Assembly (NCBI GenBank): GCA_900543525.1
Contig: UQRS01000008.1
Span: forward strand, 1-37,854
Length of the DNA stretch: 37,854 nt
Source of the DNA: an uncultured Oscillospiraceae bacterium
GTDB lineage: Bacteria > Bacillota > Clostridia > Oscillospirales > Acutalibacteraceae
Direction of reading: 5' to 3'
A model generated the notes under the pieces. The model did no database searches and was not told the DNA's origin. It saw only the letters and a list, made by a program, of their open reading frames with translations. The position numbers were made by a program, and so were the translations under genes. This document shows, one piece after another, positions 30,246-37,854 of the stretch (position 1 is the stretch's first letter; every line of letters starts with the position of its first letter).

Positions 30246-33200
30246 TCAGGCCTTCTGCCCGGGATTTGCATTTGTATGCCACATGGTATCCCCATGCTGC
30301 GCATTGTCGTGGGTGTCGAAAACCGAGCTCGCCCCGCTCATTCCGGCGCCGTTTACAACGTTGGCGGCGCCGCGATGGCCGTCATATTCGTCGCCGGCCT
30401 TCGCCTGAACCCCGGAAAGCACCGTCGGCTGCCCGGAGATATCAATGACAATCTCCCCAAAGACGCCGGAGCCGTCGGTCGCCGTGCCGGTCACCTTGAC
30501 CCGGCCGTTTGCCAGAGCCGAGACCACGCCGTCGGCCGACACGACCGCCTTATCGGTCGGGTTTCCGTTTTCGTCGGCCACGGTATAGGTCAGATCCTTG
30601 TAGGTTGCCTCCTCCGGCAGGACCTCGGCCTTCAGCCGGAGGCTGCCGCCAACCGCAGTAATCGCGGCCGGCGCGCCGTCCTCCGCCGACAGGCGAACCG
30701 AGGCGACCGGATGGATGGTGCTGACCACCATCTTACGGGTAAAGCGCAGCTCGGAGAGGCCGAAATACTCCTCGCCCCAGGAGCCGTTCCCAACCTCCGG
30801 CTGGGCGGTGATGCGGACATAGCGGGCCTCCGCTCCGTCAAAGCGCACCGGCGTGTTTTTGCCGTCGTTCAGGTTGGTGGCCGCGCAGCCGTTCTGACCG
30901 CTGGCCTTGGCAAGCTGGAAGGGATAGGCGGCGTCCCCGCCCTCCTGGAACTTCATGCCCTCCGGCACCGTGAGCGCTGTCCAGCTGCTGCCGTTCAGGG
31001 AGTATTCAATCCGCACGTTTTTAAGGCCTCTTCCGGCATGGTTCTGCTGATTCAGGTTCCAGATATACATCTCATCCAGCGGATAGATGTCCCCGAGGTC
31101 AACCTGCACCCAGGCGGTCTCCCCCGGATTTGCGCCGGTGTGCCACATGGTAAAGGCGCTGTTATGGTTGTCGTGTGTGTCGGAGAGGGAGGCCTGCCCC
31201 GACATGCCGCTTCCGTCGATGAGGCGGGTCGGCGTCTGTCCGCCGGCGACCGGGTCGTACTCGTTGCCGGTCGTGGCGCCGGCGGCCAGAATCAGCGGAT
31301 CGCCCGCGCCTGCCGTCAGCGTATAGGTGTGGGAGGTATCTCCTTCCGTCACCTGAATGACAATCCGGTCGCCGGCTGCGCCGATTTTAATCGGAGCGGA
31401 GGGAACGCCGCTCTCTGCCGGCTGACCGTTTATTGTAATTTTCGCCTTGTCCGAGGCGGCCACAGCGGTCACTTCAACTCCTGCTGTCCGACCGATCGCA
31501 CTGCCCAGATTCAGCGTATACGCATACACGCCGGCGTTAAACCGGGGTGAAAATGTCCCGAGGGAGACGCGGATTCCGGCCAGAGAGGCGGTCTTTGTGT
31601 CCAGCGTCTCGGCCGAAACGGCCGCGCTCTCGGAAATATTGCCGCAGCTGTCCACCGCCTTGACCACATAGGTGTAAGCGGTCGCAGGCTCGACCGCCTC
31701 ATCCCGGTAGGAAATAAGGTAATTGTCCCCCGTCTCTCCGAGCAGGACGCCGTTTCTCCAAATCTCATAATGATCAAGGGAGACATTGTCGCCAACCGGC
31801 GTCCAGTAAAGGTCGATCCGCTCGCCCGAACGGGTCTGCGCATGCAGGATCGGGGCGTCGGGCGCGGTATCGTCCACCGGGCTGCCCGCAACCGGAGACG
31901 CGGCGGCCGAAGCTTCTCCCTTCGCGCCGGCGGCTACCGCCCGCACTTTGTAGTAATAGGTGTGTTCCATCTCTCCCGCGACCTGCGTGTCGAAATAGGT
32001 CGTGCCGTCCACGCCGGCCAGATAATTGCCGCTGCCGGGGGTAAAGCTCGCGTCGGTGCTGCGGAACACCTCATAAAAGATCGCTCCGTCGGCAGCATTC
32101 CAGGTAAGCTGCGTTCCCGACGCACGGAAGGCGGTTGCCTCCGGCCCGTAGGTTTCGAGCGCCAGAAGGCCGACATTCATGCAGCTGTCGGTTCCGGCAA
32201 TCTCCGCCTTGACATAGGTCGTGGTAACCGGCTGATCCAGAATGACCTCCTTAGCGGTGCCGTCGGTGCGGATGTCGGTGACCTTCCGGCTGCTCCCGTC
32301 CGAGAAGCGGAGGGTTATACTGGCAATGTTGTCGTTGCTGTTCGGCCGGTCGGCAATTTTAAGAGAGCCGATGGTCACCGGCGCACTCCAGGTAAGCTGA
32401 TACCAGGCGTTCTTCTCCCCCTTAGAGGCCCAATCCCGCCCGTTGGCAATGTTTTTGGCGTTGTCCGGGGCGTAATCGGCGGCATAGTGGGAGGAGGCGG
32501 TCGCCGTCGCTGTTTCGGACAGGTTGACGGCCGTGCTGCCCGGCATCACAGCGGTAAGGCCGGTCACTTTGCCGGGCGCGGCGCCGAACCGGACGCGGAA
32601 GGTCTTCATCCCATAGGCCGGGATGGAGAAGGTGAAGGACGTGCCCGAGCCGACCTGCGTTTTATCATTTTCAATCACGTCGGTCTCATAAACCGAGGCG
32701 GCCGCAAAGGGCAGCGTGACCGTGACTGTGCCGGTCTCCTGACCGGTCACTTCATAAAAGCGGAGAATCATGCCGTCCGCATTGGCCTCAGCCGCTTTCA
32801 TGGTGGTCAGCTGCACATTGTCGGCCGAAACCGCAAGCAAGCTGCCCGAAAGCGGCTTTGCCTTCGCCGGAGACTGCGCGGCCGGAATCACGGTCGCCTG
32901 CAGCGGCGCGCTGATCTCATACCCGAAGCGGGCGCTCTCTCCCTGCCCGGCGTCGGTGTTGGTGGATATGGCATACCGGAAGGAAACATAACCCGGCTGA
33001 TCCCCCTGGAAGTTGGTCTGCCACATATTGTTCATCACATAGCTGTAGATATAGGGGTTCTCCGATTTGTAATCGAACGACCAGTTTCCGGTGCGGCGTT
33101 CGCCGAACTGAGCGAGGCCGGTATCCGGCGTAGCCAGAACCATGTTATAGCCGTTCGCCTTATCCCGCACGCCAATCCATTTGGAAACCGTGTACCAGTC

Positions 33201-35624
33201 GGTCGAGGTGCCATAGACCTGCTCGCCCTCCGCGACGTTGCCGAGGGGCAGGTCGTAGCGGATCTCATACCCATCCGACGCGACAAAGGGGAAGGTGTAG
33301 AAAGCCTCCTCCTTGGATTGCAGGCTGGGCAGCTCGGCCTTGACAATCTCATTCCGGATGTCGATCCGCGGCAGGCCGCTATACAGCGTGACGGTCTGCA
33401 CAATGCTGCCGGCGCGGAAGGTGCTGGTATCCAGCCGGGCAGTAGCGCCGACGGCGCTGTTCTCAACCTTCAGGGTCGCGGCTTCCTCCTCCGGCGTATA
33501 GAGGTCCCACTTATCCGCGCCGAAATCGGCCCCTTCGTTAGAGAAGGGAATGCCGTAATCGTCATAGTAGCGGTACTGATTGAACTTCTCCTGCGCGGAG
33601 GTGTCCACCAGCTCACGGTTGCCGTTTTTGCGGTCGAGGATGCTGGCGATGGTTCCGTCGGTCGCAAAGGTTACGGTATAATACTCGTTCTGGATCATAT
33701 TGCCCTTAACGGTCGTTTCACCCTTGAAGGTCGGCTTCGCGGCCGTTTCCCGCACCGTAAAGGTCTTGTACCCGAGCGCCGGGACATCGGGCGCGATAAA
33801 GGTGAGCACGCCGTCCTCAACCGTATAGGGAATGGAGGTCTCCCCATCCAGCAGCTCAAAACTTACAGGGAAGTCGGAGAGGTCATCGACCGTCACCACA
33901 TCATCCCGCACCCAGTTCAGCGGATTGTAAACATAAACAGCCGGCCCGCTGGTCGAAACGGTCGAGGCCATGCTCCGCATCGCGTCGTCAAGCAGCTTAT
34001 CTGCCAGAGACGCAGCGCCAAAGGCATTGCTCCTTTTCCATTCAAACTGCTTATGATACTGCTCCCCGCCGTCATAGCCGGCAAAGCCCCAGGTGTGTTC
34101 ATCATAAATCAGGTTGCGGTCAACCGCTTCCTTTATATCCTCATACGGATAGGCCTTCCCGGTAAAGAGGGCGGCAAAGGAGGAGAGCGTCTCGGCCACG
34201 GGGATGCGGTTTCCGGCGACCTTGTTAACCCCCGACTCATACGCCGTGGTCGCCCAGCCGTCGTTCCACCAGTTCTCCTCCGTGCCGGTCTCAACCGGAA
34301 TCAGGTCGCCGTACTCGGCCTCGACCTCCTCAAAAAACTGCTCGGGGAAGGCGGTCGTAATCCGGGGCCAGGCATAGCCCGCGTCATCCCAGTTTTTGTT
34401 GACCGCGTTGGCAACGATGACCTGTTCCTCCATGGGGGCACGATTGTCTCCGACCGGCACCAGAGCCAGCGGGAATTTGTCGTAAATATAGGCGTTCCGA
34501 CCGGTTCTGGCCTCCAGATCGGAGATCAGGCCGAGCAGCCGGCTGGTCGCAAGCTCCGCCCCTCCCTCCGAGCTGCCGTGATCACCGCCAAAGCCGTAGT
34601 TATCTCCGTAATGCTTGCCGTTGAAAATCAGCAGGCGGTTCTCGGGGTTCATCCCCTCCATATAAAAGAGGTCGTACTGCTTCTTCTGGCAATAGGGCGA
34701 GCGGTCGGGGTTCATCGAATGGATGCCGTACTTGATGCCGGCCTCGGCCGCGATGTCGACATACGACTTGCTGAAGGAGGGGTTGTCGAACATCCGCTGG
34801 GTGGTCGAAGGCTCGATCCCCAACATGTCAACCAGATGCCGGTTGGTGTAATAGGCGGCGCGAGCCGTCTCCTCCGCGCTGAAATTCTCCATCGTGAAAT
34901 TGAAGGCGCCGGCGCCGATGGTCATACGGCCGGCCTTGATCCAATCGACAAGGCCGCCGATCTGATCTGCACTGCGGTTTTGCATATAGGCGTCGCCCAT
35001 CGCAAAGCCCGACTCAATGGCATAATGATATTTCTCGAGGTCGGTCGCCCGCTCGTCGGAATTCTGCATATAGGTCTGCACCGTATCCAGATAGCCTGAA
35101 AAGGCTTTTTTCAAATCCTCCGGATAGGCGGTGTAACCAAGGTCGGTGTGCATCTCCTGCGAGAGGTAGAACTGCCAGTGGCGGGTGCGCGCCCACGCCT
35201 CGTCGGTAAATGCGGCGACCGGTTCGCCGGTGCAGGCGGCGTCGGCGTACAGCTCGACTCGAAGCGTCGTGGTCTCTCCCGGCTTCAGCAGGGCGTTGGT
35301 ATCGGTGACCGGCAGCATGACGCTGCCGCTCCCGGCAGAAAGGCTGCCGAGCGATACGATATAGCTCTCCTGCCCGGCGACCGTGACCTTCGCCCAGGCG
35401 GAGAAGGACTTCCCGCTGTTGCGATAGGACAGAGTGGCCTCCTGCCGGCCGTCCTTGCGAACGAAGGGGCGAAGGGCAATCTTCGTGATCGTGACAACCG
35501 AACCGGCCGCGGCAAATGCGACAGCCGGCGCGGCCAGCCCGAAGAGCAGTGCGCTGCACAAAACGCAGCAAAGCACCCTCCGGACCTTTCGCAGCTTGAT
35601 GACAAAACGAGGCGTTGGTTTCAT
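30246..35624 (-). CDS. Secreted multidomain GH38 alpha-mannosidase, ended by an in-frame TGA
   Basis: About 1792 residues. Signal peptide to about residue 40; an N-terminal beta domain; GH38 catalytic domain from about 148 with HTDLGY (zinc-binding His and Asp) and FDNPSFSKSY carrying the candidate nucleophile Asp; GH38 middle and C-terminal beta domains (NEYYTVTFATDGTIASILDRKNG) to about 1015; discoidin-type module about 1020-1155 (SSHYAADYAPDNAKN); two fibronectin III domains to about 1345; a cadherin-like beta sandwich to about 1438; a second discoidin module to about 1628; an Ig-like domain; and the start of a third discoidin module cut by TGA at 30246. The sister module reads GETAWVQVDLG where this one reads GQKA-stop-IEFDLG. 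Third gene after ROK and GntR. ATG 35636 abuts the ribosome site, so 35624 is preferred. Confidence 0.88.
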   Translation of the reverse strand: MKPTPRFVIKLRKVRRVLCCVLCSALLFGLAAPAVAFAAAGSVVTITKIALRPFVRKDGRQEATLSYRNSGKSFSAWAKVTVAGQESYIVSLGSLSAGSGSVMLPVTDTNALLKPGETTTLRVELYADAACTGEPVAAFTDEAWARTRHWQFYLSQEMHTDLGYTAYPEDLKKAFSGYLDTVQTYMQNSDERATDLEKYHYAIESGFAMGDAYMQNRSADQIGGLVDWIKAGRMTIGAGAFNFTMENFSAEETARAAYYTNRHLVDMLGIEPSTTQRMFDNPSFSKSYVDIAAEAGIKYGIHSMNPDRSPYCQKKQYDLFYMEGMNPENRLLIFNGKHYGDNYGFGGDHGSSEGGAELATSRLLGLISDLEARTGRNAYIYDKFPLALVPVGDNRAPMEEQVIVANAVNKNWDDAGYAWPRITTAFPEQFFEEVEAEYGDLIPVETGTEENWWNDGWATTAYESGVNKVAGNRIPVAETLSSFAALFTGKAYPYEDIKEAVDRNLIYDEHTWGFAGYDGGEQYHKQFEWKRSNAFGAASLADKLLDDAMRSMASTVSTSGPAVYVYNPLNWVRDDVVTVDDLSDFPVSFELLDGETSIPYTVEDGVLTFIAPDVPALGYKTFTVRETAAKPTFKGETTVKGNMIQNEYYTVTFATDGTIASILDRKNGNRELVDTSAQEKFNQYRYYDDYGIPFSNEGADFGADKWDLYTPEEEAATLKVENSAVGATARLDTSTFRAGSIVQTVTLYSGLPRIDIRNEIVKAELPSLQSKEEAFYTFPFVASDGYEIRYDLPLGNVAEGEQVYGTSTDWYTVSKWIGVRDKANGYNMVLATPDTGLAQFGERRTGNWSFDYKSENPYIYSYVMNNMWQTNFQGDQPGYVSFRYAISTNTDAGQGESARFGYEISAPLQATVIPAAQSPAKAKPLSGSLLAVSADNVQLTTMKAAEANADGMILRFYEVTGQETGTVTVTLPFAAASVYETDVIENDKTQVGSGTSFTFSIPAYGMKTFRVRFGAAPGKVTGLTAVMPGSTAVNLSETATATASSHYAADYAPDNAKNIANGRDWASKGEKNAWYQLTWSAPVTIGSLKIADRPNSNDNIASITLRFSDGSSRKVTDIRTDGTAKEVILDQPVTTTYVKAEIAGTDSCMNVGLLALETYGPEATAFRASGTQLTWNAADGAIFYEVFRSTDASFTPGSGNYLAGVDGTTYFDTQVAGEMEHTYYYKVRAVAAGAKGEASAAASPVAGSPVDDTAPDAPILHAQTRSGERIDLYWTPVGDNVSLDHYEIWRNGVLLGETGDNYLISYRDEAVEPATAYTYVVKAVDSCGNISESAAVSAETLDTKTASLAGIRVSLGTFSPRFNAGVYAYTLNLGSAIGRTAGVEVTAVAASDKAKITINGQPAESGVPSAPIKIGAAGDRIVIQVTEGDTSHTYTLTAGAGDPLILAAGATTGNEYDPVAGGQTPTRLIDGSGMSGQASLSDTHDNHNSAFTMWHTGANPGETAWVQVDLGDIYPLDEMYIWNLNQQNHAGRGLKNVRIEYSLNGSSWTALTVPEGMKFQEGGDAAYPFQLAKASGQNGCAATNLNDGKNTPVRFDGAEARYVRITAQPEVGNGSWGEEYFGLSELRFTRKMVVSTIHPVASVRLSAEDGAPAAITAVGGSLRLKAEVLPEEATYKDLTYTVADENGNPTDKAVVSADGVVSALANGRVKVTGTATDGSGVFGEIVIDISGQPTVLSGVQAKAGDEYDGHRGAANVVNGAGMSGASSVFDTHDNAQHGDTMWHTNANPGQKA

Positions 35625-35747
35625 AAGCGGTTTCATCCCTTCTAAAACAATCAGAATCCTCCTGCAAAAGCGGCAGAAAGGATATTATCTTTGGCAAGCC
35701 TGAGGAGCGGAAAATGGCAAAAAAGCAGCTTTTCCACCTTTTCCCGA

Positions 35748-36464
35748 CTACCGATTGAGGGTAATGATAAACTTGTTGCGGTCGGCCGGGTAAAAGCTTT
35801 CGGCATACTCAATGATCCGGCCGTCGCCGTCAAATCCTGTTGAGGTGACAAAATGTGCGGGAAAATTTTCCTCCGCCGCCAGCAGGCGGGCAGTTTTTCC
35901 ATGAAGCAGCTTGATCTCAATCTCCCGCCGGACGCGGTGAATTTGAATGCCGATTTCCTCCAATGTATCATAGAGCGAAACATTTTCCAAATCCAGCTCA
36001 AGCAGATGGGGCGCCGTCTCCATCGGGATATATGCGGTGGTCAGCAGTACCGGAAGGTCGTCGAAATCCGGCCTCGCAAAGCGCAGCCGTTTGAGCTTGA
36101 TGACCGGCGCGCCAACGGCAATCCCCAGCTTTTCGGCCGGAACGGGCGGTGCGGCCACGCGCCGAAGCTCGAGCACCTCGGTTTTCGGGATGAGGCCTTT
36201 GGACTTCATCTCCTGATTATAGCTTTCGATAAAACGCACTGAGCTCTGCTCCAGCTTGGGCTTCGCCACGAAGGTGCCGGAGCCCTTTACCCGGCGGATG
36301 TAGCCGTCGACCGCAAGCTGCTGCATCGCGGCGCGCACCGTCGGCCGGCTGACGTTGTAGGTTTTGCTGAGCTCCATCTCGGTCGGGAGAAGATCTCCCG
36401 GCTTGTAGGCGCCTTCCCGAATCATGGCAGAGATTTCCTCCGCGATATGTGAATACAGCGACAT
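35748..36464 (-). CDS. GntR-family regulator, HutC/FarR subfamily (UTRA domain)
   Basis: A 238-residue regulator: N-terminal winged helix-turn-helix (residues 1-70: IAEEISAMIREGAYKPGDLLPTE, NVSRPTVRAAMQQLAVDGYI, GSGTFVA) and a C-terminal UTRA ligand-binding domain (about 90-235, ending IEYAESFYPADRNKF). UTRA members usually sense sugar phosphates or other small metabolites and repress neighbouring catabolic operons. Its position between the ROK gene and the mannosidase, and ATGTA-n2-TACAT palindromes at the cluster promoter, make local repression likely. Ribosome site AGGAGG, seven bases from the ATG. Confidence 0.93.
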   Translation of the reverse strand: MSLYSHIAEEISAMIREGAYKPGDLLPTEMELSKTYNVSRPTVRAAMQQLAVDGYIRRVKGSGTFVAKPKLEQSSVRFIESYNQEMKSKGLIPKTEVLELRRVAAPPVPAEKLGIAVGAPVIKLKRLRFARPDFDDLPVLLTTAYIPMETAPHLLELDLENVSLYDTLEEIGIQIHRVRREIEIKLLHGKTARLLAAEENFPAHFVTSTGFDGDGRIIEYAESFYPADRNKFIITLNR

Positions 36465-36528
36465 GGCTTTTCCTCCTGTTTATGAAAATGATGCTTGCCC
36501 GGCCGGCACAGCCCCTCTTTTACCGGGC

Positions 36529-37428
36529 TTAAATATAGTCATATCTTTGCCCGCGGCTTTCCGCCAGCAAAAAGGCGGCCGCGCGCAAGGCATAGTTGCT
36601 GGAGTCGGGCAAAACCAGCAGCCGGATCCGGCGCTTTTCGAGCGTATGCCGCAGGGAAGCGGCAAACAGGTCGGCCGCCCCGGCAATTTTTCCGCCCAGG
36701 ACCAGACACCTGGCGCCGAATTTCTGCGCAATGTCCGGCAAAACACTTGCCAGATCCTTCCCGAATTCCTGAAAAATCTGGATGGCCTGCTCCTTCCCGT
36801 CTCTGGCGAGGTCGGCCAGCTCATGCACGTCGGTGATGTCCAGCCCGGCCCGTGCAATCTCCCGCCGCAGGCCGGTCGCCGACAGGTATTCATCCAAAAT
36901 ACCGTTCTTGAAAGGAAGAGAATAGATATAGCCGTCCTTCGGTATATCCGCCCCCTCCTTCACCAGCCACGGCCGGTCATAAAAGGCCGAGCCGATCCCC
37001 GTCCCGAGGCAGACGCCGCAAACCTTCTGATACCGCTTGGCTTCCGCCAGATTACAGGCCCCTACAAGGAACAGCGCCGCATCGTTGAAGAAATAAAACG
37101 GAAAGCCAAACTTCCCCTCCAGCAAGCGCCGGAGATTCAGGCCGTAGAGCGCGTCATATTTTCCGATCCCCTGAAGCAGGCAAACGCCCTGCTCATAATC
37201 AAACGGGCCGGGAAAGCCGACGCATCCGGCCAGAACCGACACGCCCTTTGCACCGGCAGCGTCCAGCTGCTCCTGCACGATGGCAAAAAAGCGCTCCACC
37301 AGAACCGGCCTCGCGTCGCCGGCACCGGCGCTGTACTCCCTCGCCGGGGACAAGAGGCGGCCGTCCGTCAGCACAACGGCGGCTTTGATTTTGGTGCCGC
37401 CCACGTCCAATGATAAAAATCCGTCCAC
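36529..37428 (-). CDS. ROK-family protein, divergent sugar kinase
   Basis: About 299 residues of the ROK (repressor/ORF/kinase) fold. The phosphate-1 loop LDVGGTKIKAAVV opens the protein, the catalytic Asp lies in FFNDAALFLVGA, and the phosphate-2 loop reads GVCLGTGIGSAF. There is no DNA-binding extension, so a kinase rather than a repressor. The usual ExGH substrate motif and the CxCGxxGCxE zinc motif are absent; that region reads KEGADIPKDGYIYSLPFKNG. Glucose-type specificity can therefore not be assumed; mannose or a derivative is inferred from the mannosidase neighbour. A GTG at 37428, eight bases after AGGGAGG, gives a natural N-terminus; an ATG at 37452 is less well placed. First gene of the cluster. 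Confidence 0.88.
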   Translation of the reverse strand: MDGFLSLDVGGTKIKAAVVLTDGRLLSPAREYSAGAGDARPVLVERFFAIVQEQLDAAGAKGVSVLAGCVGFPGPFDYEQGVCLLQGIGKYDALYGLNLRRLLEGKFGFPFYFFNDAALFLVGACNLAEAKRYQKVCGVCLGTGIGSAFYDRPWLVKEGADIPKDGYIYSLPFKNGILDEYLSATGLRREIARAGLDITDVHELADLARDGKEQAIQIFQEFGKDLASVLPDIAQKFGARCLVLGGKIAGAADLFAASLRHTLEKRRIRLLVLPDSSNYALRAAAFLLAESRGQRYDYI

Positions 37429-37473
37429 ATGCTGCGCCTCCCTTCTTCGCATATCTATCGCTTTCTGTATGGC

Positions 37474-37507
37474 ATTATAGCACGGTGATCCGGAAATGTA
37501 AATACAT
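37474..37507 (-). promoter_or_regulatory. Promoter of the ROK-GntR-mannosidase cluster with operator 1 on the -35
   Basis: On the minus strand -35 TTTACA (37497-37502), 17-base spacer, extended -10 TGCTATAAT with TATAAT at 37474-37479. The palindrome ATGTAAATACAT (37496-37507; arms ATGTA/TACAT) covers the -35, a classical repressor position for a GntR protein of the HutC type. Confidence 0.8.
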
Positions 37508-37590
37508 ATTTCAAGCTTTTTGAGATTTAAATTGCTGTTTTTTCAATTCAAAAACTGTATTAGGCTTGTTTTGGCAGGTTTTTAGCGTAC

Positions 37591-37606
37591 AAATGTATTT
37601 ACATTT
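37591..37606. promoter_or_regulatory. Operator 2, inverted copy of operator 1
   Basis: AAATGTATTTACATTT: arms AAATGTA and TACATTT around TT. The 12-base core ATGTATTTACAT is the exact reverse complement of operator 1. Centre-to-centre distance is 97 bp, allowing looping between two repressor dimers. Confidence 0.7.
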
Positions 37607-37706
37607 AAGAATTTCCACAAGAGTTTCCGCATTTTGCCTCACCGTTTTCTCCGCCGGCATATTCCGTGACACTCCCCCGGCAGGTTCCCGCCTTTCCCAC
37701 GCAGAC

Positions 37707-37755
37707 AAAAAAACGCCTGTACAGACGCAAAATCTGTACAGGCGTTTGTTTTTAT
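37707..37755. terminator. Bidirectional terminator at the right end
   Basis: AAACGCCTGTACAGA (37711-37725) and TCTGTACAGGCGTTT (37733-37747) are perfect 15-base complements, with GTTTTTATTTT following on the plus strand and a T7 run on the minus strand. It ends the minus-strand gene that enters from the right edge. Confidence 0.9.
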
Positions 37756-37786
37756 TTTGCCATAAGGTCGTGCTCTGCCGCAGATC

Positions 37787-37854
37787 TTACTCGCCGAGAG
37801 CGGGAGTAGAGGCCGTGTTGGCAGCGCTGCAGATTGTGTACTGCACACCGTCGC
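37787..37854 (-). CDS. C-terminal end of an unidentified gene (partial)
   Basis: One minus-strand frame reads DGVQYTICSAANTASTPALGE and ends with TAA (37787-37789), 32 bases ahead of the terminator at 37711-37747. The other two frames run through the terminator. The terminator position supports this frame as a real gene end; 21 residues are too few to identify it. Confidence 0.45.
   Translation of the reverse strand, partial: DGVQYTICSAANTASTPALGE

Noticed and set aside
30246..30248. TGA as selenocysteine or as a recoded Trp codon
   Set aside because: The paralogous position is Trp, not Cys; no SECIS-like hairpin is evident directly downstream; and TGA serves as the ordinary stop in ppk1, folB and other genes here.
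31770..35099. 1109-codon plus-strand open frame opposite the GH38 gene
   Set aside because: Shadow frame caused by third-position GC bias; composition (Arg, Gly, His, Val) and lack of motifs argue against coding. The same applies to 29430-31550.
37639..37848. 69-codon minus-strand open frame at the right edge
   Set aside because: It runs straight through the strong terminator at 37711-37747; the neighbouring frame that stops at 37787 is better placed.

Overview
The window reads as chromosomal DNA of an anaerobic, GC-rich member of the Clostridia, most likely an Oscillospirales/Ruminococcaceae-type gut bacterium. This rests on recognisable family signatures: Clostridia-style PPK1, 6-phosphofructokinase and FolE, a FucO that closely resembles lactaldehyde reductase, an AGCS symporter, and five secreted proteins carrying dockerin EF-hand repeats of the form DxDxDGxxTVSDVVxLR. 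Strong Shine-Dalgarno sites and TGCTATAAT-type promoters fit the same picture. TGA is used as a normal stop in several housekeeping genes, so the code is standard. I saw no rRNA, tRNA, CRISPR array, transposase or phage gene.

Left part (1-14736), mainly housekeeping: polyphosphate kinase and phosphofructokinase; an uncharacterised minus-strand gene; cytidine deaminase with the 16S rRNA methyltransferase rsmE; a YjaB-like acetyltransferase; a calcium-type P-type ATPase; a small unknown protein followed by a structured RNA element; an AT-richer dockerin protein of unknown cargo; a folate operon folE-folP-folB-folK; and a ComM/YifB AAA protein.

Middle part (14807-25421), accessory: two GH76 (endo-alpha-1,6-mannanase family) genes with N-terminal dockerins. 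The first looks like a deletion fusion without catalytic residues; the second is a two-catalytic-domain enzyme interrupted by a one-base frameshift at an A6 run. A MarR-controlled heterodimeric ABC exporter and a secreted CAP-domain protein with a C-terminal dockerin follow.

Right part (25465-37854): a maltose/galactoside-type acetyltransferase with an aberrant C-terminus, an alanine/sodium symporter, fucO, and a minus-strand cluster ROK kinase - GntR regulator - very large GH38 alpha-mannosidase. The GH38 gene carries an in-frame TGA exactly where its sister domain has Trp, which cuts off the last carbohydrate-binding module and the dockerin. The cluster promoter has a palindromic operator over its -35 box and an inverted copy 97 bp upstream.

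Taken together, the accessory genes suggest a dockerin-displayed system for alpha-mannan or mannose-rich glycans: GH76 cuts the alpha-1,6 backbone, GH38 trims alpha-mannosides, a divergent ROK protein may handle the sugar released, and a GntR repressor senses it. Three of the genes in or near this set (GH76 fusion, GH76 frameshift, GH38 stop) are broken or recoded, so the system is either decaying in this genome or produced in alternative forms. No cohesin or scaffoldin lies in the window, so attachment to a multi-enzyme complex is inferred only from the dockerins.
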